DNA from: Aralia elata
Taxonomy: Eukaryota > Streptophyta > Magnoliopsida > Apiales > Araliaceae
NCBI GenBank assembly: GCA_034770075.1
Contig: JAVJAP010000339.1
Location: 2,002,501-2,066,500 of the forward strand
Direction of reading: 5' to 3'
DNA length: 64,000 nucleotides
The notes below the pieces were generated by a model, which ran no database searches, had not been told where the DNA came from, and saw nothing but the letters and a program-made list of their open reading frames with translations. The position numbers and the translations under genes were made by a program. Of the stretch, positions 23,997-34,595 are shown one piece after another. Numbering within the stretch: position 1 is the first letter of the stretch; every line of letters starts with the position of its first letter.

Positions 23997-24045
<49 letters not shown>

Positions 24046-24047
<2 letters not shown>

Positions 24048-25083
24048 ATTATGATCCATAGCATGTATTTTCTATGGATCAAAAATGGGCAAATATCATC
24101 TCTACCTTCCGTAACAAATATCAATGAACTGGATTAAAAAACAAAACTCACCGTCCGCTAGTTATTCTAGCGGACAGGTTTAATATTTTGTTTGGTCAAT
24201 TATGCCCCTATAACAGCCCCCATGACTTTTTTCTATCCATCTCTATGGCTTGTCTGTTTATTATGCAGCTAGCTCTCTGTGTTTCTCTTTCAACTTCTTT
24301 TTATTTCTGATTTTAAGAAAAAAATGTATATATACCATGGGGTCGAAAGGGATTTATATAGTTGCAAGTCAACTTACGCTTTGAGTTCGGCTTAATTTTT
24401 GCCGAGTTATTCCAAGGTTTCTTAGGCTTCTAGGTTTCGACTAGATAGGTGCAGAGTCTGCAGACTCTGTTCAACTTGATATAAAGTTGTGGATATGGTT
24501 GAGTTGATGAGAAGCAAAACCTTAGACTTGATTCAAAAACATTTCTAAGTGAAGTAAAGAAATGCATAAAGTACATAATTATTTAGATTTTGTATTCTAA
24601 ATATGAATTTAATTCATAATTGAGCATATGAAAAGCAATTATGTATCATCATATATACTTTAAACAAAGCAACTCAGGTAGAAGTAGAAAACCAGAAATA
24701 AGGTCACATGGCAATTTGCTATATATAAAGCTTTGATGAATCTGCAGTCATTGAATCTTCTTGACAATATTGGATACACAGAAATTGCAGAAATTGCAGT
24801 AATCGCAGCAAGTAATCGCAGAAATCGTTGATCGCAGCGGCGAAAACTTAGGGTTGTTGAAATCGTTGAGATTAATCGCAGAAATCTCGTCCGCTAGTTA
24901 TTGAATTGGGGGCATGAATTGGGGCATAATGGACCAAACAAAATATTAAACCTGCCCGCTAGTATAACTAGCGGACTGCGAGTTATGTTTTTTAATCCAG
25001 GCCATTGATATTTGTTATGGAAGGTAGAGATGGTATTTGTTCAGTTTTGATCCATAGCAAATACATGCTATGGATCATTGCCC
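24046..25083. mobile_element. Undescribed inverted-repeat element in (TA)n
   Basis: 1038 bp with ~165-bp inverted ends. Left starts GGATTATGATCCATAGCATG; right ends CATGCTATGGATCATTGCCC. The arms also share GTCCGCTAGTTAT and AAACAAAATATTAAACCTG. (TA)n lies on both sides (24001-24045 and 25084-25094), which would hide a 9-bp TATATATAT or a 2-bp TA target duplication. The interior is noncoding, with ATCGCAG repeats near 24800-24890. A non-autonomous MULE or Tc1/mariner derivative is possible. Confidence 0.8.
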
Positions 25084-26147
25084 TATATATATATGTTTCA
25101 TTACATTTGATTACATTACATTGTATGTGAAGTACAAGGCAGCCTTTGGAGTTTGGTCAACATGGTGGACTACAGAGACCCATTGGACTGCCACAAGAAC
25201 CAAGTCATATATTATCTTGATTCTTATATATGGATGAAAATTTAATGTAATCGTGCCTTATTTTATTTACTTGTTAAATTTAGGCTTAAATACACTTTAA
25301 ACTTTCAAGTTTTTTATTTTTTACACTTTAAATCTCAATGTTTTAACTTTAAGACATTGAACCTCAATGTCTCTATAGTTTTATAAATTAAACATTTTGG
25401 CTGCCGAATTAAGCATTTCTTACCGGAATAAGTTATGTAACTCAAAATAAAGGGTAATTAAGTCTTTTAAGGGTCTATATTGTTTATATTGGCTTCGATT
25501 TTATTTTATTCTTCTTCTTCTTCATCACACACTAACCACATAACTTTAATTCGTTAGCAATTAATAGTGCGAGTTATATATCAATTTCTTGCCTTCGTCT
25601 TTGCGGGGTTGAAGGTATCTGCATATGGATTTCTAAAATCCTAATGTTTTGATCTTTAAACTAAGTTGAATGTGTTGGGTGTTTATTTTTTAGGTAGTCT
25701 TTTTACTAGGTTGATGTTCTTATTTTGAATTTTATGTTTAATTCTTGTTGTTGGGTTCTTTTTCTTTGATAATTTTTTTGATGAGTTTGATGTTATTAAT
25801 TATTGTTTTGATGCTCTTGAATCTAGGTTTGAGTACATTGATTTGTATTTAATTTTTATTATATTGGTATTAAAATGCTTTTAAATAATTTTATACGGTC
25901 AAACATCGTTTATACGCACGTGCTCGGAGCACATGACCACTCTAACATTTTTGCCAAATTTTTCTTAAGGAGCATATCAAGGGCTCATTGTTACTTTATT
26001 TTGGGGTAGATATTAAGAAGATCTAAACTACGTGGTCCCAATTATAAATCGGTATATACTTCAAGATTAGATATAGTTATCCTTTAAATTATATAATACT
26101 CAAGGGGTAGTGATGACATTTGAGTTGTAACCCTCAAACATGTAGGG
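25084..26147. other. Intergenic, no gene seen
   Basis: AT-rich. 25171-25250 is a diverged match to 26801-26870 (shared TTGGACT-CCACA ... ATATTATC ... ATGTAATC), on either side of the TRIM. Confidence 0.5.
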
Positions 26148-26792
26148 TGGACACTCAGGTCAAATTCCAAGTCCGGAACAAATCTCGAGTCAAATTCCAA
26201 GTCTGAATCAAATCAAATCATTTCAAATAAGGTTTTAAACCACTAACTCAATAGTATCTTTTGTTATCTTAGCTCACCACAGGCTCACCAAAAGAGGTCA
26301 TGACTGAATGTACTATTAATTGTTAGTAACTTAATTCCTTATATATAGATAAATTTTTTTCATATCTTTCGATGTGAGACTGGAGTGTTACAAACTCCCC
26401 CAATTAAATTTCTTACGTCCTCGTCACCCACAAATCTTTGTCTCTCTAGCCATTGTGGGATAATACCGGCTAGCTTTGTGTCCCACCTTCGGCAACCCGA
26501 TCGGATAATCCGACCCGAGCTTTCGAGAACCTAGCTCTGATACCATATGAAACAACCTAGGTCAAATCCCGAGTCCGAAATAAATCTTGGGTCAAATTCT
26601 AAGTCCAAATCGAATCAAATCTATCCAAACAAGGTTTTAAACCACTAGCACAATAGTATCTTCTTAGATCATCTTAGCCCACTACAGGCTCACCTAAATG
26701 GTCATGACTGAAGGTACTATTGTTAGTAATTTGATTCCTTATATACATACAAATATTTTTCATATATTTCGATGTGGGAATGGGGTGTTACA
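26148..26792 (-). mobile_element. TRIM retrotransposon
   Basis: Two ~245-bp direct repeats (26148-26392 and 26548-26792), read on the minus strand as LTRs starting TGTAACAC. Next to the upstream LTR is the tRNA-iMet primer-binding site TGGTATCAGAGC (26534-26545), and next to the downstream LTR is a purine tract AATTGGGGGAG (about 26396-26406). Only ~150 bases lie between the LTRs, with no ORF. Short LTRs with a PBS, a PPT and no coding capacity define a TRIM. It needs proteins from another element. Confidence 0.85.
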
Positions 26793-27105
26793 TGGACTAG
26801 CGCCCAATTGGACTACCACACAATCTCGATCACCAAATATATTATCCTGACCCTTACCTATGGGGCAATGTAATCAAAATATGAGATGAAAAAGGAACCC
26901 ATCTTTTTGACTGGGAAATGCTTATCTGTTTTGCCTATTTTCTCCATCCCTATATCAAAATGATCAAAATGAAATGCGAGTTTGCTTCTAATTTTCGTCT
27001 TTTATCTCTTCTATCTCTGCCTCACTTATTCTCAAAGTATATTTTAATTTTTAGGAAAACGGAAAAACATGACCTTCATTTTTACCCATTAAATGTTAAT
27101 AATTA
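26793..27105. other. Intergenic, no gene seen
   Basis: Apart from the weak match to 25171-25250, nothing recognisable. The open frame at 26918-27172 runs into the MITE and is not credible. Confidence 0.5.
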
Positions 27106-27397
27106 TACTCCTTCCGTCCCAAAAAAGATGTCCAAAGTATCAATTTCATATAAATTAAGAAAACTAAAGTAAAGTAGAGAGTATAAAATAAATACCAATT
27201 TTCCTTATAATGGACCGCATGCAAATACACTAATAAATCTCTCTTTTAAACTTAGTCGACCCCGCTTTAGTATATATAATTTTGAGGGTAAACTAGTCTT
27301 TAGACTTAGTTTATATTTAACTTATGTACTTTTATGTATCTTTTTATGGACAAAATATTTTGTACTTGAGGACATCCTTTTGAGGACAGAGGGAGTA
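27106..27397. mobile_element. Stowaway-like MITE
   Basis: Begins TACTCCTTCCGTCCCAAAAA and ends with the inverse-type CTTTTGAGGACAGAGGGAGTA, about 290 bp. The subterminal GATGTCC / GGACATC pair also matches. Confidence 0.78.
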
Positions 27398-27775
27398 ATA
27401 TTTATTCATCATATCGTAGCTAATCTCGTATTATACTTATGTTGAAAGTCCTTTATTTTCTTATCGAGTGACACATGCTATCTCCTTAATTGTTAAAGTT
27501 GGTAATTAATAGCTTTATGTATGTGATGGAGACGTGTTAATAGTTTATATTTAACTTGTGTACTTTTATGTATCTTTTTATGGACAAAATATTTTGTATT
27601 TGAGGACATCCTTTTAAGGACAGAGAGAGTAATATTTATCCATCATATCGTAGCTAATCTCGTATTATACTTATGTTGAAAGTCCTTTATTTTCTTATCG
27701 AGTGACACATGCTGTCTCCTTAATTGTTAAAGTTGGTAATTAATAGCTTTATGTATGTGATGGAGACGTGTTAAT
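27308..27775 (+). repeat. 234-bp tandem duplication
   Basis: 27308-27541 and 27542-27775 are nearly identical head-to-tail copies, with about half a dozen substitutions seen. The unit contains the 3' third of the MITE plus ~144 bp of flank, so the duplication is younger than the MITE insertion. Confidence 0.92.
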
Positions 27776-27983
27776 GTTTCCTCCGCTATTTAAGAGTTCT
27801 TTGACTTAGACTTCTTGATATGATCTTTAAAGTAGTGGCCACCATCATCAGGATTTTGTGTTGGGAGGAGCCAAAATATTTAAGAATAAAATATAAAAAA
27901 ATATAATTTGAAAGGACTGAAAGGCACTTCTATCCCTCCAAATTATCATGTAATGTTATAGTTGTCCTTAAATTTTTTTTTTC

Positions 27984-28317
27984 TCAATTGGGTTCTCTAA
28001 TTGGTTGATTTGTGTCAATTCTATTTGTTGGATCAAGTTTTACTCATTTTTCACCCAAATTGAGCATGTGCTCAACATATGCAGTTTTAGTAAGGGCAAA
28101 ATGTCAAAACAATTACAAACAATAAAAAAAGTAATTCAAACTTCAAAAAATAACTACATGTATGAAAATGAATTATTTTTTTCAAAAGAACAAAATATTA
28201 AAATTTCAGAAAGTAAAAATGCACATGTTCAGCACATGCCTCAATTTGGGGGAAAACGAGTAAAATTTAGTACATGGAACAAAATCGACACAAATCAAAC
28301 CACTTAGAGAACCCAAC
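27984..28317. mobile_element. MITE with ~100-bp inverted repeats
   Basis: Left arm 27984-28085 starts TCAATTGGGTTCTCTAATTG. The right arm, about 28215-28317, ends with the inverse (CACTTAGAGAACCCAACTGA). The arms also share CCCAAATTGAGCATGTGCT-type sequence. Noncoding; the open frame 28005-28307 is a by-product of the fold. Confidence 0.75.
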
Positions 28318-29890
28318 TGACGAAAAATGAATTTTGGAGGAGGAAGCTCATTTAAATTCGATATGAGAAAATGGATCGATATGAGATAGTAAATTTAATT
28401 AAATTCTATAAACTAAACCGTATTCAGACTTTATAGGAGGAAGCTCGTTTAAATCTGGTATGATAGGACGTCTGGAACCTTCTAGTTCTGCTGTTGAAGT
28501 AGCGACATTCTAAGCCACCACCTAACCTAGTGGCACAACCAATAGTAGCACCTTAGAAGCCATTTGGACTTAATCAAAAAAATGAACAAATTTATCCCAG
28601 GAAAATGCACCGCTGGTGGTGGCATTACAACTACGTTGGCATCAACATTAGAGTTGTTTTGTTATTTTTCTTAATTGGCCATTGAGCTGGATGTGGATAA
28701 GAGATTTGGGATGATGTAAAATATAAAAGCTACGGTAATAACAATTGAAATCAAGGTATTAAGATCATGAAACGAATCCAATTCCCACAAATACAACGCT
28801 TCACTTACTCACCTTCTTAAAGAATTTGCACAATAGTAAGACACATCTTAAATACACAAAAGTGATTCGGATAATCACCCTTTTCTTTTCCACTGTCCTC
28901 TTCCAATCGCCTTGTTAAAAAGTTGGCTAAAATAATTTTCTCATTATAATAAGAGGCCGCTAGCATAAGGAGAAAGAGCACACTATTGAGAGAAGGTGGA
29001 TTGAGAAAATAGTAACTTCCGTTAGACCAATACAATACTACGAGCCTTTTTTAAAAGATTAATTATGTGTATTTGCACAAACTATGCATAAATTATGCAA
29101 AATACTTGTGTACTAGTTGTATGACCTGATGGGCACATTATTTATATATTTATTCCTTTTTTAAAATAGATTTATTTGTCCAATTTTATATTAATTTTAA
29201 TTTAATTGGATTTATTTTGGGTGAAATAGAAGAAGCAGCCAGCCCATTTCGGTAAGCAGCCCATTTGGCGATTATTGGGGTAAAAGGACAACAGGAGTTT
29301 AGTAGCTTATTAGCTTTATAGTGGGGCCCAGATGATCATATTACTTTGGAACAATTATATATTATAGTACATTTTTAGAAAGAATTACAACAACAGTACA
29401 TAGATAAAATAATTACAAAAGTAATACATTTTTGAATATTTATTTACAAAATTAATATAATTAGGATTCCTTTAATTTAAGTGGGTCAATCGTCATTCTC
29501 TATCTAAAAGTCAATTGCATATCTATATTAGTCCTAGACTCAATAGTGTTATAGTCTATAGAGGTGTAACTTTTTACAGGTCTTTTTGGAACTTTCTCTC
29601 TCTTCAAAATATTGTTCATGGACTGACAACCAAGAGAGAAAATAAAACACTTTTACGTCTCTTTCTCCTTCCCAGTTCCTTCCTTAGGTTGAGAGCCTTC
29701 ATTGCTATCCAACCTTAGACGAGCATTCATGATCTTTCTCTCATACTCTATTTACCTTTACATGAAGAAGATATTCTCCCTCTATATCTCAATATCTCTC
29801 TGTAATGCCAAATTTAAACGATTCTCATGTTGAACTACAACGGGACAACAGTATTACTTGCGGTCACTCCACCGCCACGACCACCGCCGC
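28318..29890. other. Intergenic, no gene seen
   Basis: Short open frames at 28817-29035 (-) and 29515-29718 (+) show no domain. A small GC-rich patch with CCACCGCC near 29868-29890 precedes the minisatellite. Confidence 0.5.
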
Positions 29891-30402
29891 GGTTACAGTT
29901 GTATTAAAGTTTGGTTACTTTTATATTAAAGGTTGGTTACCTCTGTTTTAAGGTTGGATACCTTTTATATTAAGTTTTGGTTACCATTGTATTAAGGGTT
30001 GGTTACCTTTTGTATAAAAGTTGGTTACCTTTGTATTAATGTTTGGTTACCTCTGTATTAAGGTTTGGTTTCCTTTATATTAAGGGTTGGTTACCTTAGT
30101 ATTAAGGTTTGGTTACCTTTGTATTAAATGTTAGTTACCGTAGTATTAAGGTTGGATACCTTTTGTAATAATTTTTGGTTATCTTTGTATTAAGGGTTGG
30201 TTACCTTGGTATTAAGGGTTGGTTACCTTTGTATTAAAAGTTGGTTACCTTTGTTTTAAGGTTGGATACCTTTTGTATTAAGTTTTGGTTACCTTTGTAT
30301 TAAGGGTTGGTTACCTCTGTATTAATGTTTGGTTACCTTTATATTAAAGGTTGGTTACCTATGTATAAAGGTTGGTTACCTATGTATTAAGGGTTGGTTA
30401 CT
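29891..30402 (+). repeat. Minisatellite, ~21-bp unit, about 24 copies
   Basis: Head-to-tail copies of a unit like GGTTGGTTACCTTTGTATTAA with variation in the middle (CTTTG/CTCTG/CTATG) and small indels. It runs up to two ~32-bp copies of CTCTTCCTCCTCAACTCATTTT (30404-30470). Confidence 0.92.
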
Positions 30403-30491
30403 CTCTTCCTCCTCAACTCATTTTCGTGACCAACCCTCTTCCTCCTCAACTCATTTTCCATCACGACGACACAGCATGAGAATAACATGAC

Positions 30492-30924
30492 CTGTGAATG
30501 TGGAACCCTGTCCTCATCTCTCTTCGCATTTGGATCTGAAAAATGTATTAACTCTATGATGCCTCGCATCTTCACTGTCCCTTGAAGTTTCACTAGAGGG
30601 GCTGCTGAATTTAATGCCCTTCTGAAAGATAGGTGATTGAGCATCAGACCTATATGGATCACCTGCACTAGATCCAGAATAGTATGAAACTCTAGAATTA
30701 AATCCCTCATTCCCAAACCTGTTCTCATAAGTATGGTCACTCAAACGAGTAGGACTCAGGAAACTAGAGGTTTTAAGGCCTAGATCTGAACTCGCCTTTC
30801 TAGTAAGTGCAAAAGCTTGTTTTCCACAACGCCTTTCTTCATATTGGTAATCATATGGTGGATTTTGAGAATAGGAAGAATATGAATTGGCTCGTCTCAT
30901 CTCATCTTCATGGCTCTTAATGTC
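30492..30924 (-). pseudogene. Single-exon fragment of an AGD14-like ARF-GAP gene
   Basis: The minus-strand frame begins after a good acceptor (GGCAG before position 30924) and ends at a plausible donor (CACAG/GTCATG, 30491-30490). It encodes a Ser/Tyr-rich segment with YDYQYEERRCGKQAFALTRK, SSFLSPTRLSD and GDPYRSDAQSPIF. I recognise this as the disordered region downstream of the GAP zinc finger in AGD14-type ARF GTPase-activating proteins (from memory). A one-base shift in a T run breaks the frame near the end: FSDPNAKRDEDRVPHSQ continues in the next frame. No neighbouring exons are seen, so this is a captured or stranded exon, not a gene. Confidence 0.7.
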
Positions 30925-30935
30925 CTGCCAGGTTC

Positions 30936-31931
30936 ATTTGTGTGTTATTTTTGTAATTATTTTGTGTGTGTTTTATTTTTGTAATTACTTTCTAATTGTT
31001 GTATATTAGTGTTAAGGACCCTATTACTTTCAACAAAGTTTAAAGCCCAAGGGAATTGAAGCATAAGGATTTTTTTTATATAGAGAGGACAGTGGCAACA
31101 CAGGAAGAAGAAAAAGAGAGGAAACTGCCGCAACACAGAAGAAGAAAAGAAGAAGCAGCTGCGGTATAAAACGAAAAGAGAAGAGCAGCACGACAGAAAG
31201 ACAGAGAATATAGACAAGCAGCAGCGCAACATGATTATGGGTTATTATTTATTCTCTACTTTTGTTCTTATCATGCACTGCTAAATTTTATTTCTGAGGT
31301 GTAGGATGAAACCGCATTGATTATGTATGGATTTAAATTCATTATTAATTCTAAAACTGATTTTTATGTTTAAACATTCTTATTACTTGTTTGATTGATT
31401 TAAATTAAATTGTTTCATTTACAATATCATGTATTGTGAATAGTTTCAATTAATTTAATTTAATTCGGGTTATGATTCAAAGCTTTAATAAGAACTAGGA
31501 TTATTTGTTTTTCAAATAGTGGATACATTTAATGCTTTGGTCTTATACATTGAACCTTGAAAATAAGAATGTACATGAGAAATATTTCTCTGTGCTTACT
31601 TGAAAGATCTTGAGGAAACATTGAATTGATTTTCAAATTGCTACTCCGAATTAATAATGAATAGTAAGACAACATAATTAATATTTTGGATTCCGAACCT
31701 CGAAACGTTTCTCTCATTGATTAAAAGTTAGTTTTTTTTATTGCATGTTAATTTGATTGTAGTTTTAATTATTTCAAAAATCATTTTTCGTTAACTAGAT
31801 TAGAGTTGAATTTAAGTTAAATTTAATTAATTTTCAATAATCCTCGTGGGAACGACCTCATACTTTGCATTAAATTATTTTACAATAGATTCGTGCGCTT
31901 GCGAGTATTTTTATAAAATTTAAGCACAACA
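30936..31931 (+). mobile_element. 5' LTR of an Athila/Tat-type Gypsy element
   Basis: Noncoding sequence ending CACAACA directly before a primer-binding site at 31938-31955. The left end is not certain; TGTGTG-type sequence near 30940 is the best candidate. It includes the typical LTR tail with CCTCGTGGGAACGACC at 31842-31857. Confidence 0.6.
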
Positions 31932-31937
31932 CGTTTT

Positions 31938-31955
31938 TGGCGCCGTTACCGGGGA
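31938..31955 (+). other. Gypsy primer-binding site
   Basis: TGGCGCCGTTACCGGGGA, the well-known Athila/Tat-type plant Gypsy PBS, seven bases after the LTR end. Confidence 0.85.
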
Positions 31956-31957
31956 GC

Positions 31958-32280
31958 AGTAAATTGAGGATGTGACTGGAAACCTGGAGGATGTGATGGA
32001 TTAGGGGTTGCAAATTGATGCCCTCCATAATTCACTGGGGGCTGGTTTTGCCTCCAGGACAAGTTTGGGTGATTCCTCCAATTAGGGTTGTATGTGGTAG
32101 AAAATGGGCTATCAGATGATCTCCCATAAGAATTTAGAGCATTTGCTTGATCAACATAGCTCTCTAGATTATCAAACAAAGCACACCCATCATTCTTTGC
32201 ACTTATTGCGGCATTTATAGTTTGCAACAATTTATGCAAACCACTCAGCAGTCTCTTCTTGGTGCCCAACAATCTATCTT
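31958..32280 (-). pseudogene. Inverted Gypsy gag fragment
   Basis: Open on the minus strand, reading YVDQANALNSYGRSS, YNPNWRNHPNLSWRQNQPP and HPPGFQ, which is typical plant Gypsy gag C-terminal sequence (NxYxxxWRNHPNFSW). The PBS before it and the gag/pol after it are on the + strand, so this ~320-bp block is inverted in place. Confidence 0.8.
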
Positions 32281-32285
32281 AAAGC

Positions 32286-33030
32286 TTGAAGCTTGAAACC
32301 AAAGTGGGGCAATTAACCACTGTCATAGGAGAAAGAGAGAAAGGAAAGTTGCCTAGTCAACCAATCCCTAACCCCAAGGGTCAGTATGAAGTTACCAACC
32401 CTGATAGGAGTCTTGAGGAAGCAAAGTCCATCACTACCCTTAGGTCTGGTCGAAAAATAGACAATCAAGCGAATGGGTCTAGTGAGAAGAAAATAGAAGA
32501 GAATCCTACTCCTAAGGAATCAAAAGAGCCTGATACACCCATTACACCTTATATCCCTAAGGCTCCTTTTCCACATAGACTTATCCCAGTAAAGAAAGAC
32601 ACACACATAATGAGATTTTAGAAGTGTTTACGCGAGTTTATATAAACATCCCATTTCTTGATGCTATTCAGCAGGTGCCCTCTTATGCTAAATTCTTAAA
32701 AAGATCTATGTACAGTGAAAAGGAAAACAAATGTCCCTAAAACAACATGTTTAACCGAACAAGTTAGTTCCATAATCCAAATGAAAACTCTTGTCAAGTA
32801 TAAGGATCCTGGATGTCCGACTATTTCCTGTGTTATAGGTGACCGCGTGATTGATAGGGCCTTGATTTAGGTGCGAGTGTCAATTTATTGCTATATTTTG
32901 TATATGCATAATTAGGATTATGAGAACTTAGACCCACCCCAGTGAAACTTCAGTTAGCCGAAGGTCAATCAAGGTTCCTAGGGGTACCATAGAGGACGTC
33001 TTAATCAAGGTTGATAAGTTTTACTTTCCT
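32286..33030 (+). pseudogene. Gypsy gag C-terminus to protease linker (relic)
   Basis: Frame 32286-32621 has GKLPSQPIPNPKG, ITTLRSGRKID and PFPHRL, characteristic of the gag end in Athila/Tat elements. The rest up to 33030 is out of frame, with traces of the pol start. Confidence 0.75.
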
Positions 33031-34312
33031 GTGGACTTTATTGTCATAGATACTCAACCCGTGGAGAATGTTAATGCACAGATTCCTATTATTTTAGGAC
33101 AACCTTTCTTGGCCACCTCCAACGCGATAATTAATTGTTACAATGGAGTTATGAAACTTTCTTTTGGGAATATGACGGTAGAACTCAATGTGTTCAGTAT
33201 TTGTCAACAACCTCCTGATCACGATGATCTCCGTGAGGTTAGTTTTATTGAGAGTGTTGTGTACGATTTCTTTAGGCAGTCGTCCTATGATGATCCATTA
33301 GAGAAGTGTTTAGCTCATTTTGGCATGAGTTTTGATGATGATGTAGTAATTAGTGAGGTCAACTCTCTGTTAGAATCTGCACCATTAATGAATACTACCC
33401 AATGGAAAGCTAAGATTGAACCACTCCCACCTTCTGAATCCATACCTCTTGCATCTGTTGATAAACCACCTAAGCTAGAATTGAAGCCTCTCCATGAGAC
33501 ACTAAAATATGCGTTTCTAGGTTAATCTGAAACCTTGCCTGTTATCATAGCATCTGAATTAGATAAAGGACAGGAAGATAAACTCATACGTGTGCTTAGG
33601 GAACATAAAAAAGCTATAGGTTGGATAATTGCAGACATTAAAGGTATTAGTCCTTCATTGTGTATGCATAGGATTCACTTAGAAGATAATGCCAAACCCT
33701 CTCATGAGTCCCAAAGGAGACTAAACCCTGCCATGAAGGAGGTAGTAAGAGCTGAAGTAATTAAACTTTTAGATGTGGGTATCATTTACGCAATTTCTGA
33801 TAGTTCTTGGGTTAGTCCTGTTCATGTAGTACATAAAAAGTCAGGCATTATGGTAGTCAAGAATGATAATAATGAGTTAGTTCCCACTCGAATGCAAACT
33901 GGTTGGCGTGTGTGCATCGACTACTGTAAGTTGAATGCCTCCACTAGGAAAGATCATTTCCCACTCCCTTTCATTGACCAGTGTTAGAGAGATTAGCCGG
34001 ACATGCATATTATTGCTTTCTTGATGGTTATTCCGATTATAACCAAATTCCCATAGCACCCAAGGACTAAGAGAAAACAACATTTACCTGTCCTTTTGGT
34101 ACTTTTGCCTATCGTCGCATGTCCTTTGGTTGTGTAATGCACCTGGTACATTTCAGCGTTGTATGATGAGCATATTTTCTGACATGGTAGAGCGTTTCTT
34201 AGAGGTGTTTATGGATGACTTTTCAATATTTGGGTCTAATTTTGATGAGTGTCTACACCATTTAACCTTAGTGTTAATTAGGTGTAAAGAAAAAAATCTT
34301 GTACTTAAACAA
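33031..34312 (+). pseudogene. Gypsy protease and reverse transcriptase relic
   Basis: The protease tail (PIILGQPFLATSNAIINC) at 33031-33525 is followed by RT at 33535-33987 (SSWVSPVHVVHKKSG, GWRVCIDYCKLN, KDHFPLPFID) and 34130-34312 (FMDDFSIFG as the catalytic DD). Stops and frameshifts lie at 33525, 33987 and 34070. The RT ends abruptly at about 34312, where minus-strand Mutator-type sequence begins, so RNase H, integrase and the 3' LTR are absent. Confidence 0.88.
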
Positions 34313-34595
34313 CTGTTTCACTGTTTCCACATAGTCCATGGGCCTATTACACGGTTCTCCTACATCACCAGCTATCTCTTCCAATGCCTTTCTTTTAACC
34401 CTATATAAACTTGATTTACTAAGACTTGAATGATATTCTTTTTGTGCCTTCTTTTTCCAAGCTTCCAACTCTCACTTGTCTCTAAAGTCATTCATGTATT
34501 TTTGGCTAAATATCTACTATCAACTAGATGATTCCTATCCTATCCAAATCCCCCTATTGATTTTATTTTGACGGTTAGTTCACCCTATTTATTTG
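34313..34595 (-). pseudogene. Mutator-type transposase relic, downstream part
   Basis: The minus-strand frame contains SRYLAKKYMNDFRD and SLYRVKRKALEEIAGD, matching the region before the catalytic core of plant MuDR-like transposases. Its upstream part lies at 50286-50750, beyond the Copia array that split it. Confidence 0.72.
34591..34595 (+). repeat. Target-site duplication, left (ATTTG)
   Basis: ATTTG immediately before the outer 5' LTR, identical to 50281-50285 immediately after the outer 3' LTR end. Confidence 0.85.

Larger units (their letters stand above)
19529..24001 (+). mobile_element. Autonomous-type Mutator-like element
   Basis: 4.47-kb element with long terminal inverted repeats at 19529-19806 and about 23727-24001, roughly 97% identical by eye, both starting ACAATTTGTCTCTAAAGCG. 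Each TIR contains two internal copies of a ~110-bp unit. It encodes a FAR1-type MULE transposase on the + strand (20662-23121). The outer flanks are AT/AC and TA microsatellites, so the target duplication cannot be read. High TIR identity implies recent movement. Confidence 0.88.

Noticed and set aside
29891..30402. Regular repeats that might suggest a CRISPR array
   Set aside because: Units are head-to-tail with no unique spacers, and the DNA is plant nuclear. It is a minisatellite.
30957..31232. 91-residue Cys/Phe-rich minus frame
   Set aside because: Lies in the noncoding Gypsy LTR, low complexity, no domain.
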